NCBI RefSeq assembly: GCF_943734655.1
Contig: NC_071355.1
Coordinates: forward strand, 10,644,768-10,708,767
DNA from: Sabethes cyaneus
Taxonomy: Eukaryota; Arthropoda; Insecta; Diptera; Culicidae
Length of the DNA stretch: 64,000 nucleotides
Direction: 5' to 3'
Position numbers and translations under genes: made by a program
The notes under the pieces: model-generated
Database searches by the model: none
The model's input: the letters and a program-made list of their open reading frames with translations, nothing else
Told to the model about the DNA's origin: nothing
In this document: in pieces, positions 13,701 to 26,700 of the stretch
Position numbering within the stretch: position 1 is the first letter of the stretch
How the letters are laid out: each line of letters begins with the position of its first letter

Positions 13701-16700
13701 AGATTGATTACTCACTTAGTAGGGTGAACAATTAAAATTAGTGTTTTTTTGTGGTTTTGAACAGTTCACGTGATTGCAAAGAAAATCGCATGATGTTTTG
13801 ACTAGAAGATGTCGTTCATTCGCCATTGTCAGACTTGAAAGCTAACTGTCTAGAGTAACCTCGAAAAAAAACATTGAAACTGTTAATGTGCATGATTCTG
13901 TTGCCAAATTTGTCCTAGTTATAATACAACTGCACAATCAAATCAAAATTATTTGTCTGCTTTTGCCACACGTGATTGTAGAGAAATCGCAAAAAAATAT
14001 GTTTTGACTGGAAGGTGTCGTTCACTTGTTTTTTTTTGGAACCGTTACAGACTGAACGTCATCCTTAATGGTAGACTGTTACCATGCTTTTGGAAAAAAA
14101 CGGACCTATTGCAGTGAATGATTGTGATGTAAAATTTGATCTTTAACAAAAAATGCATAAATTTTCGATTAAGAAACTTTCTGTGGGAATTTCTGGAGTA
14201 TTGTTGACGATTTTAAATGAGGGTATGAAATGGGAAAGGCAAACGAGAAAGCCAATATAGCTCTTGCCAGCCCAAGCTCCCACCTAGCGCCTCCACGCGG
14301 TCATACCCGGTAATACTCTATTGAGAAGCTAAGCTAGGGGGTGCGATGCTGCGTGGTTCCCAGATGCCAGACCTCAAAACTAAGATTTTGCGCAGACAGC
14401 TGAGCCACCCGGCCTTGGTAGCAGGTAAGTCTAATATGTTATTTTAATTATTTGTTTCGTTTAAGCTCATCATGCACCTCCTATTGTACGATTAAAACTT
14501 TGGCCTTAACAAGTTCAAATAATACACATGGATATCATGGATATGGAAAAAATTAAATTAATTATTGGATATTAGATGCACTGATGGAAATTCAAATGAC
14601 GCAATTGTATCTCACGCGACGGATTGCTGGTGAGATTGTTCCATTTTTGCATATATATACTCAATATATACTATATACAGTTTATTATTGAATAAATCTT
14701 CTTCATGATCCTTATTTTTTGCCTTACCCTACTAACATGATATACACTGTTTCCCTGTAACATCTATGAAGGTAGTATGGGTTCCCTGCACTTTCAAAAG
14801 TAGATGCTACACTAACATTCCTACCCACATCCCCTGCGGTTGTTCGGACGTAGCCAGGTATATAATGCGATTATATAGCCACCTACGATGTGTGCAGCCA
14901 CATATGCTAATGCTAATGCTCTTCTTGACAATTTTAAATGAATATTAAATTAAACGAAGGCAGCGAAAGAACGACGAAAAGGCAGTAAAAAGACAACATT
15001 GTTATTCCATTGACAGCAAATAACCCGACGAATAAATAAAAAAAGCGACGAAGAGTCGAACGAAGAAAAGACAACAAAATGGCGTCGAAAAGACGCCAGC
15101 AACAAAGAAGGCTTGTCGCCGGCTTTTGTAAAAAAAATTAAAGGCGAAAAAACAACAAACAAATGAAAACACAATTATAAATACGACAAAGAGATGACAA
15201 AAAGACGTTGAATACGAAAAAAGTTAACAATGAGATGATGGAAAGGCAACGAAAGAAATATAATATTATAAGTAGGAAAAAGACAACGAAAACAAGACGA
15301 AAAAGTGATGTCAAATATGCGTAAAGCCAATTGAAAAAAGACAAAGATGACAAAAATACGATGAACCGCTAAAAAAACGCCAAAAAAAGAGATCTATCAA
15401 AAATATCATAGAAGACAATACAACAAAAATGACAACAAATCATTGAAAAGAGACAAAAGAACGACGTAAAAATAACTAAAAAACGATGAGAAGAGGCCAA
15501 CAAGGCAACAACAAAAAACACGCTGGAAAACGCAACAAAATTTGCCAGAAATAAACATCGAAAAGGAATAACAGATAAAGAAATGACACCAAAACTGCAA
15601 CAAAAAAAGACGACAAAGGTGCTAAAAGCCACCGAAGAAGCCGATAAAAATGCGAAAAAGACATTTGAAAAACAGAATCAAAAACGATTTTAACAGAGGG
15701 CGAAAATGCACTGAAATACGAACAACGAAAACAAAGAAATGATTAAAGAACAACGAAAACAGAGCAAATAGATGACAAAAGGATGACAAAAATGATGACG
15801 CAAAACTTACGAAAAGATGGCGAAAATACGAAAAATTGCTGACGAACCGACGACAGAGCATGATAAAAAGATGACAATAAGATATCGAATATACAACGGA
15901 AGAACAACACAGAGGCAATAACAAGACAACTGACAGCAAACAAGAACACAAAAAACCGCAAAGAGGTGACGAAAGAGCAAAGAATAAATGGCGAAACGAC
16001 GACAAAATACGTTAAAAGATGATACAATGTAGACTGAAAGATGACAAAATGGCAACGGAAAGACTCCAACAAAAAAACGCGGCAAAAACCGCCGAAAAAA
16101 ATAACAACAAAAAAACATAAATATAGGGGAAAACAGACGAACAGTTGATGAAAATATGATGGAAACACAAGAGATGACACAAAGACGACAAATACGAAAG
16201 ACAGCAATAAGATGATGAGAAGGCAACGAAAAAACGACAAATACGCAGTAAAAAGCAGGCTTCATTTTCAGTTTTTTGCTCAGTAGATGCTCATTTAACT
16301 GAAGCGCCTCGACGAAACAGAATTCGAAAAAGTAGTGTAAAGGGCAATTGTAGAGTTAAGTATTATCTACAATAATGTTGAAGAAAGTATAGTTCTATCT
16401 TTTGTACGGCGCTATAGGGCTGCTAACCCGTTGGTAGCAAAAAGAGCGCTCAGTTGGCTACCAACGCAACTAGCAATCGCATAGCGCCGTAAATACAAAA
16501 AATAGAACTATATTTTCTTCAACAATAATGTAGATAATAAATAGCTCTACAATTGCCGTATACACTAGTTTTTCGAATTCTGTTTAGTTAAGGTACTGCA
16601 GTCAAATGAGCATCTACTGAGCAAAAAACCGAGAATGAAGCCTGGTAAAAAGACGACAAAACATAACGAAAAAGCGATGTCAAATCTGCCTAAAGCCAAT

Positions 16701-19700
16701 AGACGCTTAAAACGACGAACAGATAAAGAAATGACGTCAAAACAGCAACAAAAAAGATAACAAAAATAGAAATAGCCGTCGAAGAATGCGACAAAAATGC
16801 CAAAAACAGACATTAAAAAACGATGAACAAAGGATAAAAATACAATGAAATACAATAGATTTTTAGCCATCTCTATGGCAACAAGAACACAAAATTACGA
16901 CAAAGAGATGACGAAACGAAACGAACAGACTGCAAATAGAAAACAAAAGACAGCGAAGAGGCAACCAAAAGACAGCAAAAAGACGACGAAAAAGTGATGA
17001 CAAGACGAAATACGACAAAAATTCGATGAAAAGATGCCGAAAATACGCCAAACAAGCGATAAAAGGCAGTAAAAAATTACGAAAAGGCTACGCAAACAAA
17101 AAATCTACAAATAACGACAAAAAGAATCATCGACAGCAAACAAAAAAGCCAAAAAATCGCTGAAAGTGAAAGGTAGAATGGAAAACGACTAACAGACGTT
17201 AAAAAGCCAATAAAAAACGAAAAACAGACGACAGTAACATACATACACATGGGAAAATAAGATGAAAAATTAAAGACAGAACAAAAAACTAAACGACAAA
17301 AAATGAGAGCTGAAAGATGAAAAACAGAGACGAAAGGCAAATCATAAACGATCAAAAACGAAAGTCGATCGCAAATCTATCATGAACCGATCTGATTCAA
17401 AAAAGTAACAATTCTTTTAAACTAAAATCGAGAACTATTCCAATTTTTTTCCTCTGTACAGCCATATCACAACTGTTTACAATTGATAAGGAATATTGTT
17501 GTATGACCCATATTTGATTTGGTGCTACTCATATATCATGTCACAATTAAGTTGTGATGGGCAATGGTTGACATAGCACACGATCCCCGTTAGGCTCGAC
17601 TCGCTTTATAAAGCCAGGATCGCTTTGCCAAATTTCAAGGGGCTCTAATAATCCCTTTCCAAATATTGACATCCTTTGATTTATTAATGCTCCCCAGTTG
17701 CAGAGTATATGTTCAGCAGTTTCTTTTTCAATTTGGCAAAAACGACATTAACCAGTAGCATTTTTCCCACTTTTATTTAGATGATATCTGCTCGGGCAGT
17801 GACCAGTCAACAGACCAGTAATTTTCCGAAGATCTCGTTTACTCAGATCCGAGCTTTTGCTTGTCTGGATGTATCCATGGCGTTCCAATTTGATTCTACC
17901 ATGGACGTTTCCCATGTTCTTAATTCGGTCCTCAGAGCACAAACCGGGAGTCCACAAAATGGTTCTGAACCAATAAAATATGATGCAGAACCTTTTCAAA
18001 TCTTTGCAAATCTGTATATCCTGTTTGAACAGATATTCGCTTGAATCACACGATTCTGATCTTTTACCAATTTACAGCAGTCGATCTCAGTCTAACATTT
18101 AACCTAGCTGCATGAAAAAAGGCTATTCATGCTGTTTGTATTGAGATTCACGCACTCAACGCAATCAATCAATGCACATGATCTGATAAGAGGTTTGTCG
18201 TAATCTGTACAAATCGCGACAAAGTATTTGTCGCTTACAAGTAGTGATGTTAATGAATCTGCATTTGATTTTGCAATTCTGCGCTTGCATTTTTTTACAT
18301 GGTTTGTTTTTTTTCGATTACTCAACAAGGGATTTAGGGACCATTTACCAAGTGACGAATGTCGGGCCTCTCCAAAATGTATTGAGAAATGAATGAATGG
18401 TCCCTAAGTTGCCCCGTTCTTAATAATCGAAAAAAGAAATCGTTTAAAAAAAAGTACTTGAGAGTAGTTTCACCAGCGAATTGGCAAGAGTCTTAGTTTA
18501 ATTTAAAAATTTATCATAAAAAAGCTCACACAGACAGGGGGCTTCCCATGGGCTTTCCGTGGTTTGTTTGTAAAAGTTACTCCGAAAAGAAAATTAACGT
18601 GCATTTTCAATTATTTCCGTTACATAGGATAAGAAGCCAGTCTTCAATAAGGGACGATGCTTCATTCAGAAAGTGTAAATGCGAAAAAGAACAAGAGAAT
18701 TGTTGAAGTTGGCCCCCAACTCAGCCGATTAAAGATTAAAGAGTCACATTGAGCTAATCTAGGAAATAGCCGTGCGTCTCGGCAGTGACCAGACAGGCAT
18801 TAAAAACAGAACCGAGACACAACCTGTCCTTTGCCCGGGTCATGTGCAAATATATAAACAAACAAACTGCAAAACATGTCTTCAATGAGAATACGTGTGT
18901 ACTTACTTCCGCCATTGATTCAACAGCGAGTGATAACAGAACGTGCAAACCAGGGCAGAGCTGTCACTGCGTAACTGTTCCGCATTGGGATGCGATTTGT
19001 GCTTCAACAGAAAAGGAAAATATGGTCTAGAACCCTAAAATGGTAAACAAAGTTCCGATTAGTGTCCGAAACAGCAAGACAGTGTTAATAATTGCGCAAA
19101 GCCACTGACCTCTCTTTTGGCGTATAATAATCTAGCAAAGCTTAACTCCGAATGTAGGCCACAAACAAAACAGTAGACGGAAGAGCTGCCGGCGTTCGAG
19201 CCGGCCGGCGTGGACGGGGGCGTGGTAAGTGCGATCGGTGCCCGGTGCTGTCCACTGGAACCGGTCGGCGATATCGAGTTGGGCGTTGGTGACGGAATGA
19301 TGTACTTGCGGTGCTCCAGCGGTACCCGGTCGGCGTCCATCGTTTCCCACTGGATGGTTAGATTGTGTACGCAGGACTTGCACGCCAAAACCCGGCCCGG
19401 ACCCTGGTCGCTGTTGCCTTTGAGGCAGGGAAAATGCATTGCATGCGAATTCATATGTTCGGCACTCGTCGACAGCCATTCCATCGATTGGGGCGGGTAA
19501 TTTTTCTTACAAATGTAACACCTGCTGGAATGAAACGTAATTCTGTGGTGAAGAAGAATAGCTTCGGCGGAAATTGAAAGATTTTCGGCTACTTACGAAA
19601 AAACATGACCGTTTTCAACTGGTCCTTGAGGGTGTAGCGGTGAATTTGGTCTTGAATCTCTTCGGTAGTCTTTCTGGTCCCGCAACGGTCCAGACAGAGC

Positions 19701-22700
19701 TGAGGCAGATTCATAAGGCTGAAATAAACGTTTCTTTTTTTGATAAAAAAAACTTTGCTGCCGTACAATTGCTGTTTGCACTTACCTTAAATCGAACAAC
19801 CTCGTTTATCACACTTGACGACATAACACTAGACGTCATTTTCATAGGAGACGGATACCTTTCTTCGACATTACTAACGGTGCCACCTTCGGCTAGATGA
19901 GCGTTCTTCTTATTGCACGTTGAACATATTTGCACCATTCCTACAAGCAAATGGTGCAAGAATTAGGTTAAATGCCCGTATCAACACAATGCAATTACCG
20001 TCGAGACTACCGGACGGTACATATTTACCTTGTGGACTTATCGGACTAGCATTGGCCGGTGCTTTCATCGTTTTAATGAACGGAAAATAAGGCTCCCGTT
20101 CGGCGTTGGGGCAGCAGTAGACGAGCCGTAACTGCGACGATGGCGTATCGAAACCGCAGGTGTAACAGACGAAGGTCGCCGCACGCTCTTGCGTGGTTTG
20201 ACGCTTTCTTATCTGGTACTTACGCTGATTCTCGGGAACACAGCGAACCTGTGTAAAAGAAAGCAAACATAAAAAATACAACCAATTAGCAAATGTTCAT
20301 TTTTTGTCGCTAAAAAAAAGTCCGTTGATAACAAATCGACAGCGGAAATCTGAAACTGGCTACAATGGTCGACGGAAGAATCGAGCCTAAACTGGATATC
20401 AGGCGCGACGACGACGGCTACCACTGATAAGATAACTTTTTTTGTACAAAGCAATAGATATTGAAACATGAAACAATTCCCGGTTTGCGAAAACGATTAT
20501 TCCAGTTGCAACGTAGAAGATAATGAGATTATTTATTGTTCTGTTATTGAATTTCCCAAGATTGACAAGTTATGCAATTTACCCGTTGAAGAGCGATAAA
20601 GCTTATCTTCTAACTTATCATAACTGAGACCCACAACGACATTTCCAAACTGTAAACATACTCTGATATAATACATTGTTCTAAACTTAATCCACTTTTT
20701 TTTAAATGCTTCATAATCTAGCATTTTCAACCGTTCCCCGGGTGGCTTCGGACGGGAGGCACGCGGATCAACATTTTCATTAGCACAATTTAGCAATATA
20801 AAGGCAGCAACCAGTTCTCGTGTTTCAGCAATAAATTAGCCCACCCTCAGCTCTCTCGCTTTAGCGCTCTTGAGTCAACTTATTTAAAACATCTACAAAC
20901 CACCATCATAAGGCGCATTGAAAGAAACGACGGAATTTAAAAATAAAACGTCCCAACCAGTACGAGCGAATGGATTGGACGAAAAAAACAAAACTACCCG
21001 GCATTTATGAGACCAGCCTCCACCAGGTCCCGCCGATCCTATTATGTACAGTATAACGGCTTGAATAGACCAGCTTAGCAGAACCGCGGCGGAAGGTAAG
21101 AAGTGGGTAGCTGACAGGCAAAAGTTGACATTCAAGTTCAAGTCGATTAACTCTCTAGCTGAACTGAACCGACCACGGATCGGATGATGGTGGTGGCGTT
21201 TAATGAAATGTTTTTCTTTTCTTCTTTTACTTTGTTGACGGACTTTGATATGATGTGATATCACGCGAATACTTTGTTGACTTTATTCTCTCTTCTTGGC
21301 TTCTGTTCGTCGCCGGTCCGTGTCCGCTAATGTGCCACTCACGGCCGTCAGCAGCGGCACATTTTACGACTTTTGCTGTCAGTGACAGTTGGATTCTCTC
21401 TATCTGGATACGGTACCATCTCGCGTATAATGGTGGCAGAGGCGCTACTATACTTTGAAAGGTGCTGGAAAGCGTGACTACATGTTACATACGTCGCTTC
21501 GCTTGTGCAAACCGTGTGTGCAAGAGGCGTGAGGGAGAAAGAAACAGAAAAAAAAACAAAACAACAATAATGGCGACAGCTATAACAATAATAAAAATCA
21601 GTCGCCGCCAGTTCGCGAAAAAAAATCCGCGTGATGTATCGTCAACGGAACGAGCATATTAAGTTGATTGTGTGTAGATTTTTATGATGCGGTCGGGGGG
21701 AGTACGTCAGCGAGCTGGTTGGTAGTAAACATTCCACAGTGAATATTACGACTTAATTTTTGTTGCGTCAGTTGGGTCGGAGGAGTGAACCTATGCTAAC
21801 GAACTGTTGGGAGAAATGCCTGGTACTTGTGTTCTGCTTCTTTGATTCAGACTGCACAAATATACGAACATTTTTTTGATTGTCGCCTTCGTTATATCAC
21901 ATTATCTCTTTTAATTATCTCTGTATTTTGCTGTCTTTATCGATAATTTTATGTATCTCTCTGCTCAACATTCTCTAGCACTTCCAAAAACTAAAGTTTA
22001 TCCTGTTTCGTAGGGAATTACCAGACGGGTTTCATGGGCGCTCGCGCAACTGCGGACCAAATTTTTACTATCCGACAGATCTTGCAGAAATGTCGGGAGT
22101 ACAACGTGCCCACGCATCACATCTTTATTGATTTCAAAGCAGCATACGATACAGTCGATCGAGACTAGCTATGGCAGATAATGCACGAACACGATTTTCC
22201 GGACAAACTGACGCGACTGATCAGAGCTACATTGGATGGAGTGATGTGCTTCGTACGCACCTCTGGGACACTCTCGAGTCCCTTCGAGACGTGGCAAGGG
22301 TTGAGACAAGGTGACGGTTTATCCTGCATGCTGTTCAACATCGCTCTTGAGGGGGTGATCCCACGAGCGGGCATCGAAACGAGAGACGCGATTTTTACCA
22401 AGGGTAGCCAACTTCTAGGCTTTGCAGATGACTTCGATATCATAGCCAGGAACTTTGCGAGGGCGGAGGCAATCTACGCCAGACTGAAAGCGGTGTCTAG
22501 GAGAATTGGGCTAAAAATAAATGCGTCGAAGACCAAATACATGCTCAAAGGAACCAAACGCGCGCCTCTCACGGACGGTAACCGTTAACGGCGACGAACT
22601 AGAAGTGGTAGAGAAGTTCGTGTATTTAGGATCGCTGGTGACCGCGGACAACAACACTAGTAAGGAGATCCAGCCAGCGGTGTATCCACGCGGGAAATCG

Positions 22701-23750
22701 GGCCTACTTTGCCCTTCGTAAAACGCTACGATCAAGAAGCGCACGCCACCGCACGAAGCTAACAATGTACAAAACTCTTATTAGACCGGTAGTTCTTTAT
22801 GGACTTGAAGCCGAGGGACATACGCGCCCTTGCCGTGTTCGAGCGGAAAGTGCTGCGGACGATATTTGGCGGAGTACAAACTGAAAGCGGAGAGTGGCGG
22901 AGGCGTATGAATCACGAGCTACAGGCACTGCTTGGGGAGACTCTCATCGAACATCTAGTGAAAGTTAGCAGGCTACGGTGGGCCGGACACGTCGTAAGGA
23001 TGCCGGACGAGAGTGCGATGAAAATAGTCCTCTTCAACAACCCCACCGGCACCAGGAACAGGGGGGCCCAACGTGCACGATGGCTCGACCAGGTCGAAAG
23101 CGATTTGCGACTTCTGAGATGACTAGGAAATTGGCGACGAGTGGCCCAAGACCGAGTTGAATGAAGACGAGTGCTTGAAATAGCACGAGCCACCCCGGCT
23201 TTATGCTGCTGAAGAAGAAGAACTTTCCTCAACCATAAAAGCTATTTTATAGGTTGATAGTTATAGTTATAGGTTAATTATTTTGGAATCAAAACATTTT
23301 TTTATTCGAATTTCTAAATTTACATGGCGTTTTCGCACAAAAATTCGCGTACAATAGACTGTTTTATTCACACTTCTGATATAACTGTCAGTTTTCTCTC
23401 TATCTCACCTTTTCTCTATATCTTTCTTTTTTTCTCTTTCTCCTTGTCGTTTACTGTCTCTCTGGGTCTCATGGTCTTTTTTCTACCGCATTCTTATATT
23501 CATACTATGTCTTGGTCTGTCACTTTCTGTTGTCGATGACTTTTTCTGTCTGTTTCTCTCTATGTCTTCTTTTTTTGTCTCTTTTTATCTATGTCTTCCT
23601 TCCCCTATCCCCTTGCTGCCTTTTTATGTTTATTTCATGTCTTTGTGTTTGGCCGCCTCTCTTTATATTTTCTTAGCCTTCTCTCTCCACCTTTTCCTGT
23701 CTCCTTTTATAGTCTTTTGTTTTTCTGTTGTTATTTTCAATTTTTTTACA

Positions 23751-23787
<37 letters not shown>

Positions 23788-26700
23788 TTCTCTCTTTCTC
23801 TCTCGTTTGTTTCTGCCTGCCTCTCTCGTCGGTTTCTGTTACATTGCCTATGTCCCTCTCGTCTGTTTCTGTCACTCTCGGTCCTGCTTCTTACTCTCGT
23901 CTGTTTCGGTCCCTCTTGTCTATTTCTATCTCTCTCATCGGTTCCTGTTTGTATCTTTCTGTCTCTTTCTGCTTACGTGTGTATATCTCCTTATATATAT
24001 ATATTTTCCTCTTTCTCTACAAACAGTTAAGTCACTTTTTACGATTTTTTAGTGTGAAATGAAGAAGATTTTGGTGGGGTATGAAATGGGGAAGGCAAAT
24101 GAGGAGCGTCCAATACAGCTCTAGCTGTCCCAAGCCCCTACCTAGCGCCTCCACGTGGCCATACCCGGTTATGCTCTATTGAGTAGCCAAGCTAGGAGGT
24201 GCGATACTGTGTGGTTCCCGGCTGCCTGATCTCATAATCGAGGTCTTGGGCAGACGGTGGAGCCACACGATGTGGTTAATAGGTAAGCATAATATAAGTT
24301 ATTTGAATTATTTTTTTCGTTTTAGCTTATGAAGCATTTACTGCTTTATAGTGAAAACTTTGGCCAATACGAGTGTTAATACTGCACATGGATATTGGAT
24401 ACCAGAAGAAAAATTAAATTAATTATTAGAAACACTTATGGAAACTAAAAGGACGCAACTAGGGCCTTTAATTATCACCGAATTTCAAACAAAACAGAAA
24501 ATCTTTTTTCTTAGCATACATTGTTTTTTATGCCTCTGAGTTTCGTATGTACAAGTGCACAGTGATTTTCATCATAGTATTCAATATATCGTGAAAATAG
24601 AACAGCAGAAAGTGATTTTCAAACCCAGAAGGTGATATTCACTTCAGGAAAAAAACAATTTTAAATGCAGTAAATGAAAAGAAAAATCTTATGTCCAACA
24701 GCTGAACGCAATAAATGCTAAATAACAACATAAATTTTTTTTATTGATTTTCACTGCTCAAACGTGAATATCAGTTTGTTACAATATCACAGGGCGCTGA
24801 TATTCTATATTCTCGTGCATGAAGTTCATGCTTGCTGTATATAGTTATTATGTACGTTTGATCAAAGCAAGCAGATTTTCAATGCAAGGTAGGCTGATAA
24901 TCCAGAAGTTTGAACGTTATGCTGATGAATATTAACAGCACTGGACGCAACTCTATTCCATTCGAAGGGCTGCTGGTGAGATTGTTCTATTTTTACCCAT
25001 ATATACCACATTTTATAAATAAACTAGAATCGGGAAGAGGGAGGGACCATCAGAGCACTTGTTTGAAGCGGTGGGCCTAGGGAGAGTGAAACATTCAACT
25101 TTCTAGGGTTAATCTTGGCCCGATTAACAACACATCGTGGATAATGAGCGGGCTCTTCTCCCCACCTGCTGGAGTCATTCTGCATTAAGACGGTTTATTC
25201 AACGATTGACTCAGGTGACTTAGCCCTTGGAAGGAGCTCTCTAAATCCCTGGTACGTGTAAGTGATGGTTGCTTATCGACCAATTCCCTTTTGGCCCTTC
25301 ATACAAGAGTTGGGAAGCATGACCAATCGTTGAATTTTTTCAACTCTTTTTGACATGATAGGCTCATTGCTATGAACGGATGTTCTGCTAAGGCAGGTGG
25401 TAGTATCATATATTCATAAAATGAAGAAGATATTGGTGCGAAAAATGATAAACTGGATGAAACTGGGAAATTTTAATATGAGGCCAGAAATATATTGGGT
25501 CGTTCAATGGGACTCCAACCCATACTCTATCGGTTGGTACCCAAGTGTTTTTGCAGTTAAACTACCGCCGCACCCTTATTATGACAAGAGAGGCACAGCA
25601 AGCAAAGTGGCAAGACCAGGTGGAGCGAGATCTGGCGAGCACTGGGTACCCGCGGAGCTGGAGACCAGCAGCCATGGACAGAAATAACGGGTGGTAACTA
25701 AAATTTTGGAATTTCTTCCAGGCCACTATGCACAACAACAGATGAACTCAGAGAGGAATGAGAGTGTGTATGTGTTAGCTCTCGCTCTCCTCTTTCTGCC
25801 AGTATTTTTAGTTTTGTTTATATTTGCTTTAAGTTTAGCTCAAAATGGCGTCAACACAAAAAGCATTTCACGAGCTCGTTTTACACTTCTACGAATTGCA
25901 CAAAGATCTCGGCAAAAAGGTATGTGGTACAATATTTTAAAAGCGGAAATATTGCGGCTTCCACTATTTACCATAAGATTCTCAACAACATCTCTGGCGA
26001 TCGTCGTAATGGAGGAAGTACCGTGGAATCACCAGTCTTTCGGCAGCATCTACATTATTTGAAATATAATTGTGAGTGGAGTGATACTGTTCCGCACTAA
26101 GAACTATATTTCAACGGCTCAGCATGGTTTCATGCCTGTTCGGTCTGTCTGTACTAATCTCTTAGAATTTACATCAATGTGTATTTTGCAAATGGAAGGC
26201 AAGAAACAAGTCGATGTTATTTTTACAGATTTCAAAGCGGCATTTGATCGAATTGACCATACAATACTACTACGAAAACTATCTCGGCTTGGTGCTTCTC
26301 AACAAATGGTCAAATGGCTGTACTCATATCTTAGCGGCAGACTATTGCGTGTAAAACTCGGCTCCAGTGTCTCATCGGTGTTTACTAATAAGTCTGGAGT
26401 AGCAATATGGGACCTTTGCTTTTATTGTTGTTCTTTAACGACGTCAGTTTCAGCTACACTATTGATGGTATTGAGTTGCGCAAAGTGGACCAAGTTAGTG
26501 ATCTTGGAGTCTTACTGGACCCAAAACTGACGTTTAACTTACATCGTGAACTAATTATCTTTGAAGCATCTCGGTAGCTTGGATTCATTTTTAAGATTGG
26601 ACGAAAATTTTGAAGATCCGTATTGGCTAAAATCACTGTATTGCGCCCTAGTTCGCCCGTCGTTGGAGAATTGTAGTTTGGTATGGTTCCCTAAGCAGCT

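Noticed and set aside
15138..17355. Overlapping minus-strand frames of 60-165 codons rich in Ser, Phe, Val and Leu
   Set aside because: They follow from the T-poor repeat on the other strand; several frames are open at once and no domain appears.
22181..22588. Open reverse transcriptase frame as an active gene
   Set aside because: It is only part of the domain, preceded by a stop and followed by frameshifts; no endonuclease or 5' end is present.
23562..24062. Plus-strand frames of up to 166 codons
   Set aside because: They arise from the C/T-rich tract and (TG)n run; composition alone explains them.
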